Source of the DNA: Prinia subflava
Taxonomy: Eukaryota > Chordata > Aves > Passeriformes > Cisticolidae
Assembly (NCBI RefSeq): GCF_021018805.1
Contig: NC_086251.1
Span: 15,791,098 to 15,855,097, forward strand
Direction of reading: 5' to 3'
DNA length: 64,000 bases
The translations under genes were made by a program, and so were the position numbers. Under the pieces are notes generated by a model, which was not told the origin of the DNA, made no database searches, and saw only the letters and a program-made list of their open reading frames with translations. Of this stretch, positions 12,624 to 25,109 are shown in pieces (position 1 is the first letter of the stretch; each line of letters begins with the position of its first letter).

Positions 12624-12655
12624 AGTGCTCACAGAGTGACTTGTTGCAGGACAGG
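12468..12655 (-). CDS. SLC22A18: SLC22A18 first coding exon
   Basis: The chosen start is the ATG at 12623-12621 and gives 52 residues: an acidic, polar N-terminus ([15 protein letters not shown]), then a basic patch KRR, then membrane segment 1 (about residues 29-50). The exon ends with a GTGAGTA donor at 12467 in phase 0. A pyrimidine-rich stretch ending TTTTCCAG places a likely acceptor just above 12655. The 32 bases before the ATG would then be 5' UTR, and at least one non-coding exon would lie further upstream (higher coordinates). An in-frame ATG at 12677 would add 18 residues but lies upstream of that acceptor, so I did not use it. Confidence 0.85.
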
Positions 12656-13308
12656 CTGGAAAATGACACGAAGGCACTTGCTACCTGCGAATGTGAAGCG
12701 GAGATAAGGCACAAAATTGTGAGCACAGTTCAAAGCTTACAGTGTAAAGGTGCTGAGCCAGCATGCCACGGGTTTAATGTTTCTTTCTTTCTTTTTTCCT
12801 CTTCCCATTGCTTACTTGCTAGGCAGGATCAAAGGTAACCATGCATCGAACCAGGGATCTGGTTCTTCAGCCTTGTCCCAGGTGGGCTCACTACCCCAGT
12901 GCCATCACAACAAAGATCAGCTGGAGTGCCCCAGCAAAGCGAAAGTGAACATTGCCCCAAACCAGGAGCACGTGATAAGCGCCTCAGCTCTTTTAACTGT
13001 TTCACTTCTGTCACTTTTATTGTCCCTGGTGGCTCAGGAGAGATGGCTGTTTTAATTCTTCATGAAAGGCACTTTGCTTTTGTTTTTGGAGGTTGCAAGT
13101 GAAGCTTACAGCAGAACCGCTATTTCCAGTTCCAGTAGGTTTATAAAGATCTTGGAACAAACACAGGTCTTGCATGTAGTTAGAGCCCCTCTCATCACCT
13201 TTACCTGAGCCATCTCCCCTCTTTCCAGATGCTGCAAATTTGTAGTAATTCTGAGCTAGCAAATGTTCACATGTGACTCCACTCAAACTACAGATTACCA
13301 GCCAAAGT

Positions 13309-13348
13309 AAAAAAAAAAAAAAAAGAAAAAAAAAGTTAAAAAAAAAGT
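13309..13348. repeat. A-rich simple repeat
   Basis: Runs of A are broken by single G or TT. It lies upstream of a TTTG/CTTG-rich tract and may be slippage-derived. Confidence 0.85.
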
Positions 13349-13419
13349 ATTAAAGCCACACAAATCACAAGGCTGACTGCCAAATGGGAAATGAAAAGAG
13401 CAAGACTCATTTGGATTTG

Positions 13420-13512
13420 GGGGGTTTTGTTGTTTGCTTGCTTATTTACTTAGGATTTTATTTCTTTGTCTGCTTGCTTATTTGCTTGGAGGTTTATTTG
13501 TTTGTTTTCTAA
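13420..13512. repeat. TTTG/CTTG/TTTA simple repeat
   Basis: Imperfect tetranucleotide units (TTTG, CTTG, CTTA, TTTA) recur across the interval. This is an ordinary degenerate microsatellite. Confidence 0.75.
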
Positions 13513-13589
13513 CTCACTGAAGCCTGGGAGTCTGGTTGAGGATTATCCTTATTTTGAAGAGAAAAGGAAGGCAGAGATTCCAACGCTCT

Positions 13590-13800
13590 GACTTTGTAGA
13601 ATTATAGGACTTTTGGAAGGAAGGGAACTGGAGATCTCATCCACCCTGCTGCTTGAACACATCAGTTCAGCTGTGGCTTTTTCTAGGCAAGCTTTGAAAA
13701 TCTCAAAGAAAAGAGATTTTCCCTTTCTCTATGTATCTGGGAAAGAAGTTTTTCCTCCCGTCCAATGAGAATTTCTTGTGCTGCAGCTTGACCATGTCAC
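13590..13800 (-). mobile_element. CR1 LINE relic, antisense
   Basis: This reads as the reverse complement of a CR1 3' end. It has AGAATTATAGGACTTTTGGA near one edge, GGAGATCTCATCCACCCTGC, then GAAGAAGTTTTTCCTCC-type sequence and TCTTGTGCTGCAGCTTG at the far end. It is strongly diverged, so the exact edges are approximate. Confidence 0.8.
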
Positions 13801-15140
13801 CCAGTCCCTCAGATTTAGTAACACCTCAGCATAGAAACAGAGTCTTGACTCACCATGAGGGCTGACACAGACACATCAACACAGAGACACACACAGATGT
13901 CTGCTGGCTTGGGTCTGGAGTGCTTGTCAGAGCTCTAGGATTCCAACCAAGCCTAGGAAGAGTGACCTCTAAGATCTCTGGGCACCCCTTTTTGTTTAAC
14001 ATGTCACCACTGAGCCCCGGGATTTGCTGAAGGCTGCCAGGCTCTACCTCCTGGCAAAGGAGGGGGAAGTCCAAAGGTTAAATCTTTCACCAGGGCTGGG
14101 TACCGTATCAATGGAGATAGCACAGAAACAACCCTTGACAAACTCAGAGCATGAGTGCAAAAAGCGCCTTTAAAAATGACTTTCCTACAGCACTCAAGCA
14201 GATCCAGCTCACAAGACCCCAGAATTTGTATTTGTTACTGAGGAAGGACGATTGCCCAGCACGTATCCCAGCTTAGCAAAGGATCAGTGCTCGACATTTG
14301 GTTCATCTCAGAGCAAAACAATGGACTTGCACTTTGAATGTCCTTCAGCATTCTCGACATCATCGCTCCCTGGCTCGTGCTGGATAGGCACAATGTACAA
14401 ATTACCATTGAATAGAAGGGTAAAATTAATGACAGAATTCTGTTTATGGAGGTTTTGAGACAACCAAAAAAGTGACTCATGCAAATGCAATGTACAACAG
14501 TGCTTACAGGAAACCTTGCTGCCTTGGACTTGAAAAGAATCAATAATTTGACTGGTGAGTTTGTCTCAGCAAGATGACCAGGGCAGCAAAGACTGGCAGA
14601 TGCAACCACTCCCCACCAGATAGGAGCCTTGTGCTGCCAGGGCATGCAGCACAGACAGCTAGCCAGACACGTGCTCTCCCTCAGATTTGGCTTCTTTTTA
14701 CTGGCATTGACAAGGGAAATGGAGTAGAAAAACCACAGAGTTTAATTTCCAGCCTCTCGGGCTAAAGGCACAGTTCTAAGAAGCAGGAGCTAAACTTGGT
14801 GCCCGGTATGGAGGTGTCCATGGAGAATAAGCTGTGATCATCAGTTCCTGAACACCCCTGGGTGGTTTAGCACCCAAGACTTCTCCTTAGCATCCCAGAT
14901 CAGGCTGCAAGTAAGAAGGTGCCCTGGGCCCAACTTGCTGATCCTCTTCTAGCAGTGCTGTCCTTGGGCAGGATCATTTCTCTCCCCATCCTAGCCCTTT
15001 GACCCGCACAGGACAAAGGCAAGAAGGTGGCATGTTCCAGCCATCTTTACAAGCCAATGGCCAGGTCATGTCCGTGCTGCCCTGGCCCCAGGGATGCAGG
15101 GATGAGCTGTATTCTCCAAACCTGGCCAAGATGTTGGCAG

Positions 15141-15178
15141 CCTCAAACCATCTCAGCAGCCTCAAACCATCTCAGCAT
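15141..15178 (+). repeat. 19 bp tandem duplication
   Basis: CCTCAAACCATCTCAGCAG occurs twice back to back, the second copy differing only at its last base. It is a short local duplication of no evident function. Confidence 0.9.
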
Positions 15179-17076
15179 CCTCTTGCAAGGTCTTCTGCAC
15201 AGGAACTTGGACTTTCCTGAGTTTCAGTGCCTGGTTTTTAGAATCTTGCCCCATGAATCAATGAGCCTAAGGACTGAATGTGGCAGAAGGAGCATTGATT
15301 GAAGCACAGGCAGTGTGATCGACACAAGACAAACTCTCCCCCTCCCCTGAGTGAGAAGTCTGACTGAAAATGTCTGCAGGAGCCTAAGCATGGTAGAGGT
15401 TAGCCTCATTCCCAGCTATGCTCCACTGCTCACCCCGTGTGCAGCCACGCAGCTCAGGGCCAGCTCATTTATACCTGCAGTGATGATAATGCACCACTAA
15501 TGACAGATGGCATAGGCTGGCACTGCACTTCTATCTAAAGGCTCCTCTGGCTCAGTTACAGACTGCACCATGGGTAGCACTCACTCAGTGACAAGCCATC
15601 TTTAAAAACAAAATTAATTTTAAAACTGGGGAGGAACAGGTTATGAAGAGGAAATGAGTTTTCTTGGGTAGGATAAATAAACTTTGAGTAGACATATATT
15701 TCAGGGAGACTACCATGAAAATGAGCAAGGAGATAAATATCTTGTGGTAAAATTGCAGATTAGTCCATTAGCTATGCATTAAGCCTTGACACTTATTCTC
15801 AGCAATTTTGGAGTATTTATAGTTGCCTTCCTGCTGTATCTTTCCTGAGGCCTATTTATCTGGGGATCTCTGAAAAAAATAGAGCAGGAAACCTGAGAAC
15901 ATATTTAAAAAAAAAACATAAAGGCTCAGTATTTATGTTACTTGGGCAGAATTTTTTTCTTAAATTGCTGGAATGGGAAGCAAGGCTAGCACATGCATAG
16001 GGAATGGAAATCCATCCACATCAATACCAGAAGCTGAAGATGTTGTTGGAAAACAATAAAGTGGGGGGAAATAAATCCTTCTCTGAACTTGTATTTTTTC
16101 ACAGAGGAAGTTTTATATGATCTGGAGGAACATGAGGTACCCTGGCTGGGAACATGCTGGGGGTCAAAACAAGTTTTCAGCCCCAAAGGAGCCTTGAAGA
16201 GAGATGAAAATGAAGATGTACTGCCCAGCAATTGAGGGTATCTCTCAAGACTCAATTCTCTATGAATTTAAACTGGCCAGTGTCTTCAGCTACACAAAAA
16301 AAATCAGAGATGGAACGAAGCAAATCCTGCTCCAAGGTAGATCAGTCACAAATCCTTGCCCTTGTGGGTGTGCTTCCATACCCATGGCAAGCATGACAGC
16401 TGGCTGGGAATGCCAGGGAGGGAATCTCTGCCTCTTGCTGTCAGCAAAACTTTCATTTCTCCTTGCAAAGAGAAACAGCATCTCTGTGTGAGAGCAGGAA
16501 CTGTGTACTGGGGGTGCCAGGAGGGACATGAGGTGTGGGATGAATCGTTATGAACGTACCTCATCTCCCTGCCCCAGGAGCAGCAGAGATAACCCTTCCT
16601 CTCTTGGGAAGAGGCCACCAACCAAAAACAGGGAGGCAGGCAGACATTCAGACATGGGGGGACAGACCAACCCTTCACAGAGACAGAGTCCTCAGGGAGC
16701 CATTGTCCTGGGCATGTTTTTAAACTCTGTAATATGAGAAAGGAAATGGAAGAATTATCTCAAAGCAATTCCTCAATAGTGGGAATGCTGAACGGCCGTA
16801 ATGAGGGAAACTGCTCAACACCAGCCGTGGTTGGTGGGAGCCATCAAATCTGCAGGATCTGGCCTGATCCCTCTCCTTCCCCAACCCCAAGATGGAAGGA
16901 ACAGGCCTCATTTGTATTCTGCTGAAAGATTTATACAGTTAAGCAAATAAGAGCATAAATGGCCTGGTATTGCCAAAATTATATCCCAAGTTTGTTGACG
17001 GATTTATTCCTTTGTCTAATTGTGTCCATGAAAAGAGCAGCTCACTAATGAATGGAAAAAGATTCCACATGGCCAG

Positions 17077-17125
<49 letters not shown>
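17077..17125. repeat. Poly(A) tract, A49
   Basis: This is an uninterrupted run of 49 A residues, the longest homopolymer in the window. No retrogene body or clear target-site duplication was seen next to it. Its exact length may be uncertain because of sequencing slippage. Confidence 0.9.
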
Positions 17126-17129
<4 letters not shown>

Positions 17130-17420
17130 GCCATGTTTAGTTTACAAAATAGCACAGTCTTCAGAGATTTTTCATAAAAACTGCAGAGACAGTCCAAATT
17201 GACAATGAAATCAGATTCCTGGTAGCTGCTGAACTCTTTTGGCTTTTTCTATGTGTGTATTAAATTGCAAAAAGCAATTATTTATAATTTGTTTTTATAA
17301 AAATGCTGGTGCACTTACTATGCCTGGCAAATTATTTTGTGAAATGGAAAAGGCTATTGTTAATTCTCTTGGTAAAGTCTTTGTTACTTAGCATATTAAA
17401 CTGCAAATCACATTTTATCT

Positions 17421-17454
17421 GAAAGGTCCCTTCCAACCCAAAGCATTCTATGAA
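17421..17454 (+). mobile_element. CR1 3' terminal fragment
   Basis: GAAAGGTCCCTTCCAACCCA followed by ATTCTATGA is the extreme 3' end of CR1. Only about 34 bases remain recognisable. Confidence 0.75.
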
Positions 17455-20400
17455 ATAAGGCTGGTTATTATTAACTTTTTTATGGTAAACCCCCAAAGCT
17501 CCAACTAATACTGAAGCCTCATTTGGTGCCCTGTAAACACAAAAAGAGGTTGAGACTCAGATGAAGAAAAAGCATTAAATCCTCCTTGTCTTGCAGATGC
17601 GACTCTAACAGACAGAGGGGTTTAATGACTTCCCTGAAAATAGAGGAAGTCTGTGGAAGAGGCTGGAGTCACATTCAATCATCCTTTGGATGCCAGTTGT
17701 CTTGTTTAACCACAGGGCAGTTTCTTCTCTCTAATATTCTGGAAAAATTAAAATAAAAGAGAACATTTCTGAATACTGGAATTTGACAACAAAACATGAA
17801 GATGAGACAGAGACTGTGTCAATTGTAAAAGAGTTTTGGAAAAATCCTGTGGCGTGAATTCAGGAGAGTTACACCAAAAATAACATGACCAAATAGGAAT
17901 AAAATCTCAGTTCCTTGTCCCATCCAGTCTCCCGGGCTCCAGCAGGACCTCACCAGGGCAGGAGCCTCCTGCTCCTGCACACACGGAGTGGCCCCTTGTG
18001 TGGGGTGATTTCAGCTCAGCCTGAGGACTCACCTCTGGATCATCTCCCTGGTGGGGCCATGGTTGTGGCCCTCCCTACCCAGAATCTCTCCTGAGCAAAC
18101 AGAAACCCCTCGAGTTTCAATGAGCTCTTGCACGCAGTGCAGAAGTGCTGCTGGGCCACTTCTCCTGCAAGCAGGGACAGCAAAAACCAGCAAATGCCTC
18201 CAGTCTGTTGTGCCAGAACGTTGAAGAACCAGCAAGAAAAAGATGACCCTTCATGAAAGCCCAGATCTGCTGCAAGACCTCTCTGCTGGGCAAATGGTCT
18301 CCGCTATACTTGACATTCTTCTCCCACAAGCCACACTTGTTTTCAGCAAGCCTGATCTGTCCATCTCTGCAGGAAAATGTGATTGAAGGACTGGTTATTT
18401 CATCAGCTGCTGAGCAGGGTCCAGGCAAAACTCCACACACTAATGAGCCGTGGTGACAGCCCAGAATCAATGGATGCTTCTGCTGCCTCTGTGGTTGTGT
18501 CTTCAGCTTCCTGGCATGTTGGCATGCCCGGTCCTCAGACAACTTGCTGCTGAATAATGGATGAAGCCCTGGGCTCCAAGATACACACAGTGCACTGGGA
18601 GTCCAAGGTTCGTGGCCAAAGAATATTCTGGAAGTGACAAATCCGGATACACACACAAATGGAGCCAATGTGCAATATTTCATTCAGCTGGTATTGCACA
18701 GCCACCTTCTGGAATCGCAGCAATGTCTGGAATGCAAAAGCTGTTTATCATTTAAACAACATTTAGGCTGTTATAATTTATATGAGAATTGTGACTGATT
18801 GGGGCTGTATGGAGCTTCTTGTTGTGGTTTGCTGTAGGAATGCTGCAGATTTCCTCTGCACACATAACATTCTGCACACAATGGGAGTCCCAGACATTTT
18901 CAACTAGTCTCAAGCCTTCTGCCTTCACCAAAACATTTTCCTGTGTCAGAATCAAACAATTGCCTGATTTATAAATCTCAAGCATTCAGGAGACCACCAG
19001 CAACACAATGTAACAAGAATCTCTCTGTCATTCAGCCTTCAACAAAGCTGTACACAGCACAAACAAAACACGGGTGAGTATCCAGTGTTCCTGCTAGTGC
19101 ACGTTTCTGTATAGCGCAAGCAGAAAAGGGCAAGGCATGTGTCTGTAAAACCTTGCACACCCCTGGGACAGCTTCCTGCATAGAAGGGGGTCTGTGCTGC
19201 ATGCTGAGACAAATCCTTACCAGTTCAGGACCAGGGGAGACATTTGCTCACCCAGTCTTGCACAGAACCAATGTGCCATGAGTGGAAAGAGGACAGCTGA
19301 CCCCTGGCTTCATTCCCTATGTGAGAGGGGGATAAACCTATGTTGCAGATATTTGCTGCCTGTGGCTGGAAGAGACAAAGATATTCAGAGTCTTGTAGGC
19401 TGGATTTATCAGCAGCTCAAAAATACTGCAATGTGCAAACATGGTTTCATCTGGGCTCTAAATGACTTACAAAGACTCATCCAAGGTTCTCATTCTTCTC
19501 CCTCTAAGTAAAACACCTCATTGCAGATGAAGGCTTGAATGGTCTTGTAAAGTTTGAGCAAATCCTGGAGTTCACTGTTGCAAGTTGGAGCCAAGCATGT
19601 ACCCTTGAGTATCAGTCACCTCACTCAGGAAAGCCAAAGTTTTTAAGGATCTGGAAGACACAAGCCCTTGGAGGTGTTGTCTCTGCTAGCTAGGTCTGCA
19701 CCCCCTGCATCAGCAATAAAGGCTGTAGGCACAGCTACTCGGGGAGAAGGCTTACAATCTTGATTTAGTTAGAAATACAAGAATAATGACAGTCCTACAA
19801 ATGCTGGGTTTTTTTGTTCAAACTACCAGAAGGCTTTGGAGACACTTCATTGTTTCCTCCTGGCCAGCCTATACAACCTCTGCTTGAATTTACCTGAGAC
19901 AAAAAGAAATCGAACTGCCTTTGCTGCAAGTGGGAATTCCTCGTGGACTCCTTAGCACTGAGATTGTAGGGAGAACCCATTAAGGCTCTTGAGTGGGATG
20001 TGAGGAATCCTCACAGGGGTTTGGGGAAATTTTTAAGCAAAACCAATGCTGAACACTGAATACAACTCTAGCACGGACAGATAAAAGTAGAAACATTTAG
20101 AAGACACATCTCTACGCTCAACCTACGCTATCATACAATTAAGTCCCTTCAAATATATATGAAATTTTGCTGTAAGAAGCCAGAACCTGCAGTTCGATTC
20201 TCTTCTTTCCAGTTTCAGCCTCTATAGGCATGGCCTTCCCTCAGAGCAAATTATGAGGAAGCCTTTCTAACACGTTGCAGGTATGTCTGACACAGGAAAA
20301 ATGGATGCTCAATTGTTTTCTCTTGAAAGCTCATTTCTTATAATAATTCTTCAGAATTATTTTGGAACACCACCAGCACCTGTGAATTAAATTAATCTCT

Positions 20401-22943
20401 CTTTCAAAGAATCAGAGCAAACTTTGCACACTTTTAGGATCCAACCCTGGCATCAGGACATGAGTGGCACACACAAATTTTCTCAAGACAAAATTCCTGA
20501 GAGCTATTTATTTCTAAAAAAAGTTTCAAAATACTTTTTAAAGCTTGTCCCAGAGATGATCACAGGCTCACAATGCAGAAATCAAGCAAGTTCTACAAAC
20601 ATTTTTTAGACTAGCTCTGTAAAACTGCCTCAGGGAAGGTGCTAGGGTGCAATTCCCCAACTTCCAAACTTGACTGGGTCCTGAAGGCTTCTGTTAAAAC
20701 TGACACCAATCTACTCAGCAGGTCTGCCCAGCCTCTCTCCTCACTACCTTCAAAACAAAACAGTAAGGATTTATTCCTTTTATTTATTGCCCAGTACCGC
20801 CAGGGGAGTAGGGGGTTATATTCCTTCTAAGCCTCATCAATCAAATTGCTAAATTCAGCCATCTCTGCGCAGGTGAAGCAACAACCACCACAAATCCCAC
20901 TGGAGGTGCCCTCAGAAGCTGCAGGACTGCCAGGGCAGGTCAGAGACAAATCTTGCTCAATGGCTGTGGTGCATGAAAAGAAAAGACTAGATTAAATTTT
21001 CATCCTGGTGGTTAAAAAAGGGGGGGGGAAAGAGCCATTCTTCCATCTGCAAAGCAAGTGCATTTGATCTAGAAAGCAATGAGATTCTGTAAACATAACA
21101 CCTCCAGATATATTTCTTTCCTTCCAGAGCAAACTCACAACCATTTGGCCACTGTCAGCTTTAATTACTTCACCTGGTTTCTATTTGCTCTTTGAATACC
21201 AGTGATGACCAGCTGACCCATTTTTACTTTGAGAAGTAGAGGATCTGGATTACTTGGCTTTAGACTGAAACCATGCCCCCAATTCACTGGGAATTTTGCC
21301 TCTGATTTCCATGCTACCAGAATCTAACTTTCAAGTCTTTCATCCAGCTCTCCTCTGCTTTTACTGTTTGGGAAAACATTTGTTTCAGACCCATCTGGTC
21401 ATGACTACGTTTGAGACTGTGTCTCATGGTTCACACTAGAAGAATTTGTACCATGTCATTTTGAAATGCCTTCACGTGCACTCTCACTTGAGGGCCAGTG
21501 AGGTATCTGCTATTAATCTTGCACAGCATCAAGGTGTGTCTTGAATTGCACCTTCATGGAATTAGAGTATGATTGAGAATCAGGTACAAATTCACCTCTT
21601 TGTGCCTGATTCTCCTGTGCTAAGTCCAAAAGTCATCCTACTTGAAACTGAGAGCTGGGCACCTGGAGCTCATTGCCCTACACACCTGCTTTAGCAACAA
21701 CTCCTGAAAGCAGTTTCAGAGCAGTTGCTAAGGGGAATCTTGAAAGGATACAGCATAACCTGATGGTTTTTCAGCCTGATCATAGCACAGGAAAAAACTT
21801 AACTTTCTCCTGGTCCCCACCATCTACTGAGGGACATTACAATCACATGTAATCACAGTATTTAGTAACATTTCCAACCATGACCTCAGGAAACAGGTCC
21901 TTCCAGCCTCTGTCCAAAACTCAAGAACTGGCTCATGAAGAAAAAACTGTGTCAGTGGGTGTAATGCAAACCATTAGAAAGCCTTTAGGCCAGTGCTACC
22001 AGTGGTCTTCCACCTCTTCTGCTCTGTTAGGACACATGGCACTTGTTTTCTGTTTGGATCCGCAGGATGATGAAGGCTGGTGGGATTTGTGCCGACTGCT
22101 GTTGTGATGGCACAAACAAATCCCTTAATGCTGCCCCATACATAACACAGGCTGAGCTCCCAGCAATGAGTCACAGAACTAAGTGTTCTGCATTGTATAA
22201 ATATGCTCGTGGTGTGCTGCTGGGTCCAGGTACAATTAACTCCTCACTCTGCAGGAATACATACCTGATTGTGGGCATGGCAGCCCCATTATGGTTAAAC
22301 TGTGTAAAATGAACGTGATGGACTTCCCCAAGGGAGTTCTTTGAAACACTCCCTCTGCAGGTTCACCACTGGCTGGGTGATGTTTGATCCACATTCAATG
22401 CCTGCAGCAAAATAAAGGCTATGATTCTAGCAGAGAGATTATAAGGAGATTGTTTTCCAAGATTAAGAAAAAAAAATAATGCTGTGTCTTCAGAAAGTTA
22501 CTACCCTAAAAGCAAATTTAAAGCCGTAGGCGAGAAGATAAATTAATCAAAGAATACAAACAAGAAGCCGGGGTTGAGGAGGGAGGAATGATTATCTCAC
22601 CATGCTGCGTCATTGCAGGATATCTCAACACCCCACTGCAGGGAATGGAGGGAGCGAGCCCTGGAGGGGAGGCAGATAAGAGGAGGGAATCCAGCTTGGA
22701 GTGCAAGAGAAGGAACAGCCAGATCCCACAGCACTGTATGACTTTGCCAGCCACTCACAGAGAGAGAACCTGCCACAGGAAAATGTAAAAGAAACAAAAC
22801 TCCTGGGGCTCCTTGAGACACACCAGGCCCCCATGAAGCCAGACAAGTGTCTCAAGGTCTGCATCCTCTACAACTGCATCTGCTTCTCTTGGACTGCCAG
22901 GGTTAGAGCTGCCATTGAGCTAAGTCACTATCTGTCATATTTG

Positions 22944-23115
22944 AGAAGTGGCAATGACAGAACGAGGGCTAATGGTTTTAAACCAAAAGATTTAGAATAG
23001 ATACTAAGAAGAAATTCTTTGCAGTGAGGGTGGTGAGACAGTTTGCCCAGAGAAGCTGGGGATGCCTTGTCCCTGGAAAGGATAAAGGCCAGGTTGGATG
23101 GGGCTCTGAGCAACC
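22944..23115 (+). mobile_element. CR1 LINE relic
   Basis: The sequence follows the CR1 3' region: AAGTGGCAATGACAGAACGA, then a stretch ending AAGAAATTCTTTGCAGTGAG, GCCCAGAGAAGCTGGGGATG and AGGCCAGGTTGGATGGGGCT. It lacks both the 5' part and the terminal octamer tail. It lies just left of the CpG-rich block at 23.3-24.0 kb. Confidence 0.88.
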
Positions 23116-23279
23116 TCTTCCTCACAAATCTTGCCAAGGAATTCAATAAACTTGGAGCAACGTGAGAAATCTCTAGGATGCTTATCACAGCTACAACACA
23201 TTTCCTTACTCTGGAAGCACTGTGCACACCGTATGGAATTACACTCTGCACTTTTCCATGGCCTGCTCTCCCTTGGGCT

Positions 23280-24010
23280 GCCCAGGGCTGTCTGCAGGCT
23301 GGTGGCCGGGAGACCACTGTCCCCAGCGAATTATGCCCTGAGAGATCTCTGTGGGGAAGCACAGAGCCTGTTAGCAGGTTCAGCCCAGCCCGGAGCTCCC
23401 TTGGGCGGTGAACAGCACCCCCGGGGCTGGACGGCAGGAGAAGGCGCCGACAGGTCAGGGGGGCTCGGGCTGGGGCAGACAGGGGCTGCCAAGGCGGGCA
23501 GGGAGGGCCGAGGCCGCGCTCCCCGGGGCGGGCGGGCGAGGAGCGGGGAACGGGGAGCGGGGAACGGGGAGTGGGGCGGGCTTGGAGCGGAGAGCGGGGC
23601 GGGCGAGGAGAGGAGAGCGGAGCGGGCTTGGAGAGGAGAGCGGGGCGGGCGAGGAGCGGGGAGCGGGGCGGGCGGGGAGCGGAGAGCGGGGCGGGCGAGG
23701 AGCGGAGAGCGGGGCGGGAGGGGAGCGGGGAGCGGGGAGCGGGGAGCGGGGGGGGCGAGGAGAGGAGAGCGGGGCGGGCGAGGAGCGGAGAGCGGGGCGG
23801 GCGGGGAGCGGAGAGCGGGGCGGGCGAGCTCCCGGCGCTCGGGGCCGACATTAGGGGGCACCATTGCCCCGCGCATCGCCGCGTCCCCGGCTCCGCCGCC
23901 GGACAGGGGCTCCGGATGGCGACGGGGACACAGACCTGCGGAACGGCGAGGGACGAGGCACGGTCCGAGCGCAAACCCGACTCGGTTTTCCGCCTGCGCC
24001 GCAAGGACTG
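23280..24010. promoter_or_regulatory. CpG-rich block, candidate distal SLC22A18 promoter
   Basis: CpG density rises sharply between AT-rich flanks. The core is a G-rich minisatellite, and 23850-24010 is non-repetitive CpG-rich sequence. It lies upstream of the minus-strand SLC22A18 coding start, whose 5' UTR appears to be spliced. A GTAAGG donor-like site is present on the minus strand near 23204-23209. A distal SLC22A18 promoter with a long first intron is therefore plausible but not shown. Long open frames on both strands here reflect a lack of stop codons in GC-rich repeats. Confidence 0.45.
23526..23828 (+). repeat. G-rich minisatellite
   Basis: GGGCGAGGAGCGGAGAGC-like and GGGAGCGGGGCGGGC-like blocks recur imperfectly for about 300 bases, with several register changes. 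The plus strand is almost free of T and has many GGG/GGGG runs, so it could form G-quadruplexes. The strong strand bias makes both strands open over hundreds of codons without coding meaning. Confidence 0.9.
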
Positions 24011-24084
24011 GGGCGAGTAAAAGCTGGGTTCGTTTACGCTCCCTTCGCACTGTTTTTAAGGTCTTCATGGTCAGGATTCTTTAG

Positions 24085-25076
24085 ACAACCTCCACTTCCC
24101 AAGTATGCGTTGCTTTCACTGTCAGATTTCACGACTTTTCTAGTGCTTTGGGGTGTTTTTCATACTCTGTAGGTTTTGTTCCTTCTAGGCACGGGATCCA
24201 TGTGAAGATGCCTCTGGTGCGCTTATCGCTGCTCTTGGGCTTGCTTTGGGACCAGGCACCTCCCCTCTGCAGCAGCCCAGGCCATGAACGACCCCCTTCA
24301 GGACTCGTGCTAGACTACCGGCAGTAAAAACACTGTTTACCTAAGAAATATGAAACCAAAAATAAAACCTGTGTGATGGCCCCTTCACCACTACCTCCCC
24401 CTACATAAAGTAGAAATAACCTATGAAAAGCTACTCCAAAAATAATATTACCGTGGATCAAGATGAAAGGGGAGGGGAATGTCAAAACAAGCAAAATGCA
24501 AACCTCTCGTTTAATGCGAAGAGTGGCAATGAACGGGACCTGTGAGCACAGAGCATGACTTTGACAGCAATTACACCATCAGAAAAGCAAGGAATACAAA
24601 TAAATGGAGCATTTAACTACGGCTCAAATATGACTACACAGACAGCAAGCAAAAAAAGAGCCACCCTCCGCAGGTCCATACTGCGAGCTCAAAATGCTCC
24701 TGCCATTCCCAGCCTGCTTTCCCAGTTAACAGCACAGCATCCTGCAAACGAGCCAGGCTCCCAGTCAGGGTGGAGGGCCAGATGGCGAGTGGAGTTCATC
24801 TAGTAAAACCACATGATGGCAAGAGCAAACGAGGAGTGTGAAGAGAGAATGCAATGGCCCCTGGTGCACTGGCAGGTCCAGCAATAGATTAGGCTAAATT
24901 CACTGCTACCTTTGTGCTACCCTAATGATGCACAGCAGCTGGACAGCAAGGCTGGCTCTTCTTTTAACAACCAAGGACAGAAGGAATAATAAAAAAATAA
25001 TTAAAGGAAATTAAATTAACTGAAGCAATTTTTTTCTGAGATATTGGCTTGTGCTTTTTTTTTTTTGCTTTTTCTT

Positions 25077-25109
<33 letters not shown>

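Larger units (their letters stand above)
12656..22943. other. Intergenic or 5' intron region, left part
   Basis: This lies between the SLC22A18 coding start and CDKN1C. I found no coding exon. It contains simple A-rich and TTTG-rich tracts, an antisense CR1 relic at 13.6-13.8 kb, an A49 tract at 17.08 kb, a short CR1 tail at 17.42 kb and a 19 bp direct duplication at 15141-15178. If SLC22A18 has a distal promoter at 23-24 kb, this would be its first intron. A 188-codon minus-strand open frame at 18117-18683 matches no family I know. Confidence 0.6.

Noticed and set aside
22928..24084. Long open frames on both strands (317 codons plus, 358 codons minus) over the minisatellite
   Set aside because: They are Gly/Arg/Glu/Ala or Pro/Ser/Arg/Ala repeats produced by a GC-rich tandem repeat lacking stop codons in every frame. 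They have no domain and no supported splice structure.
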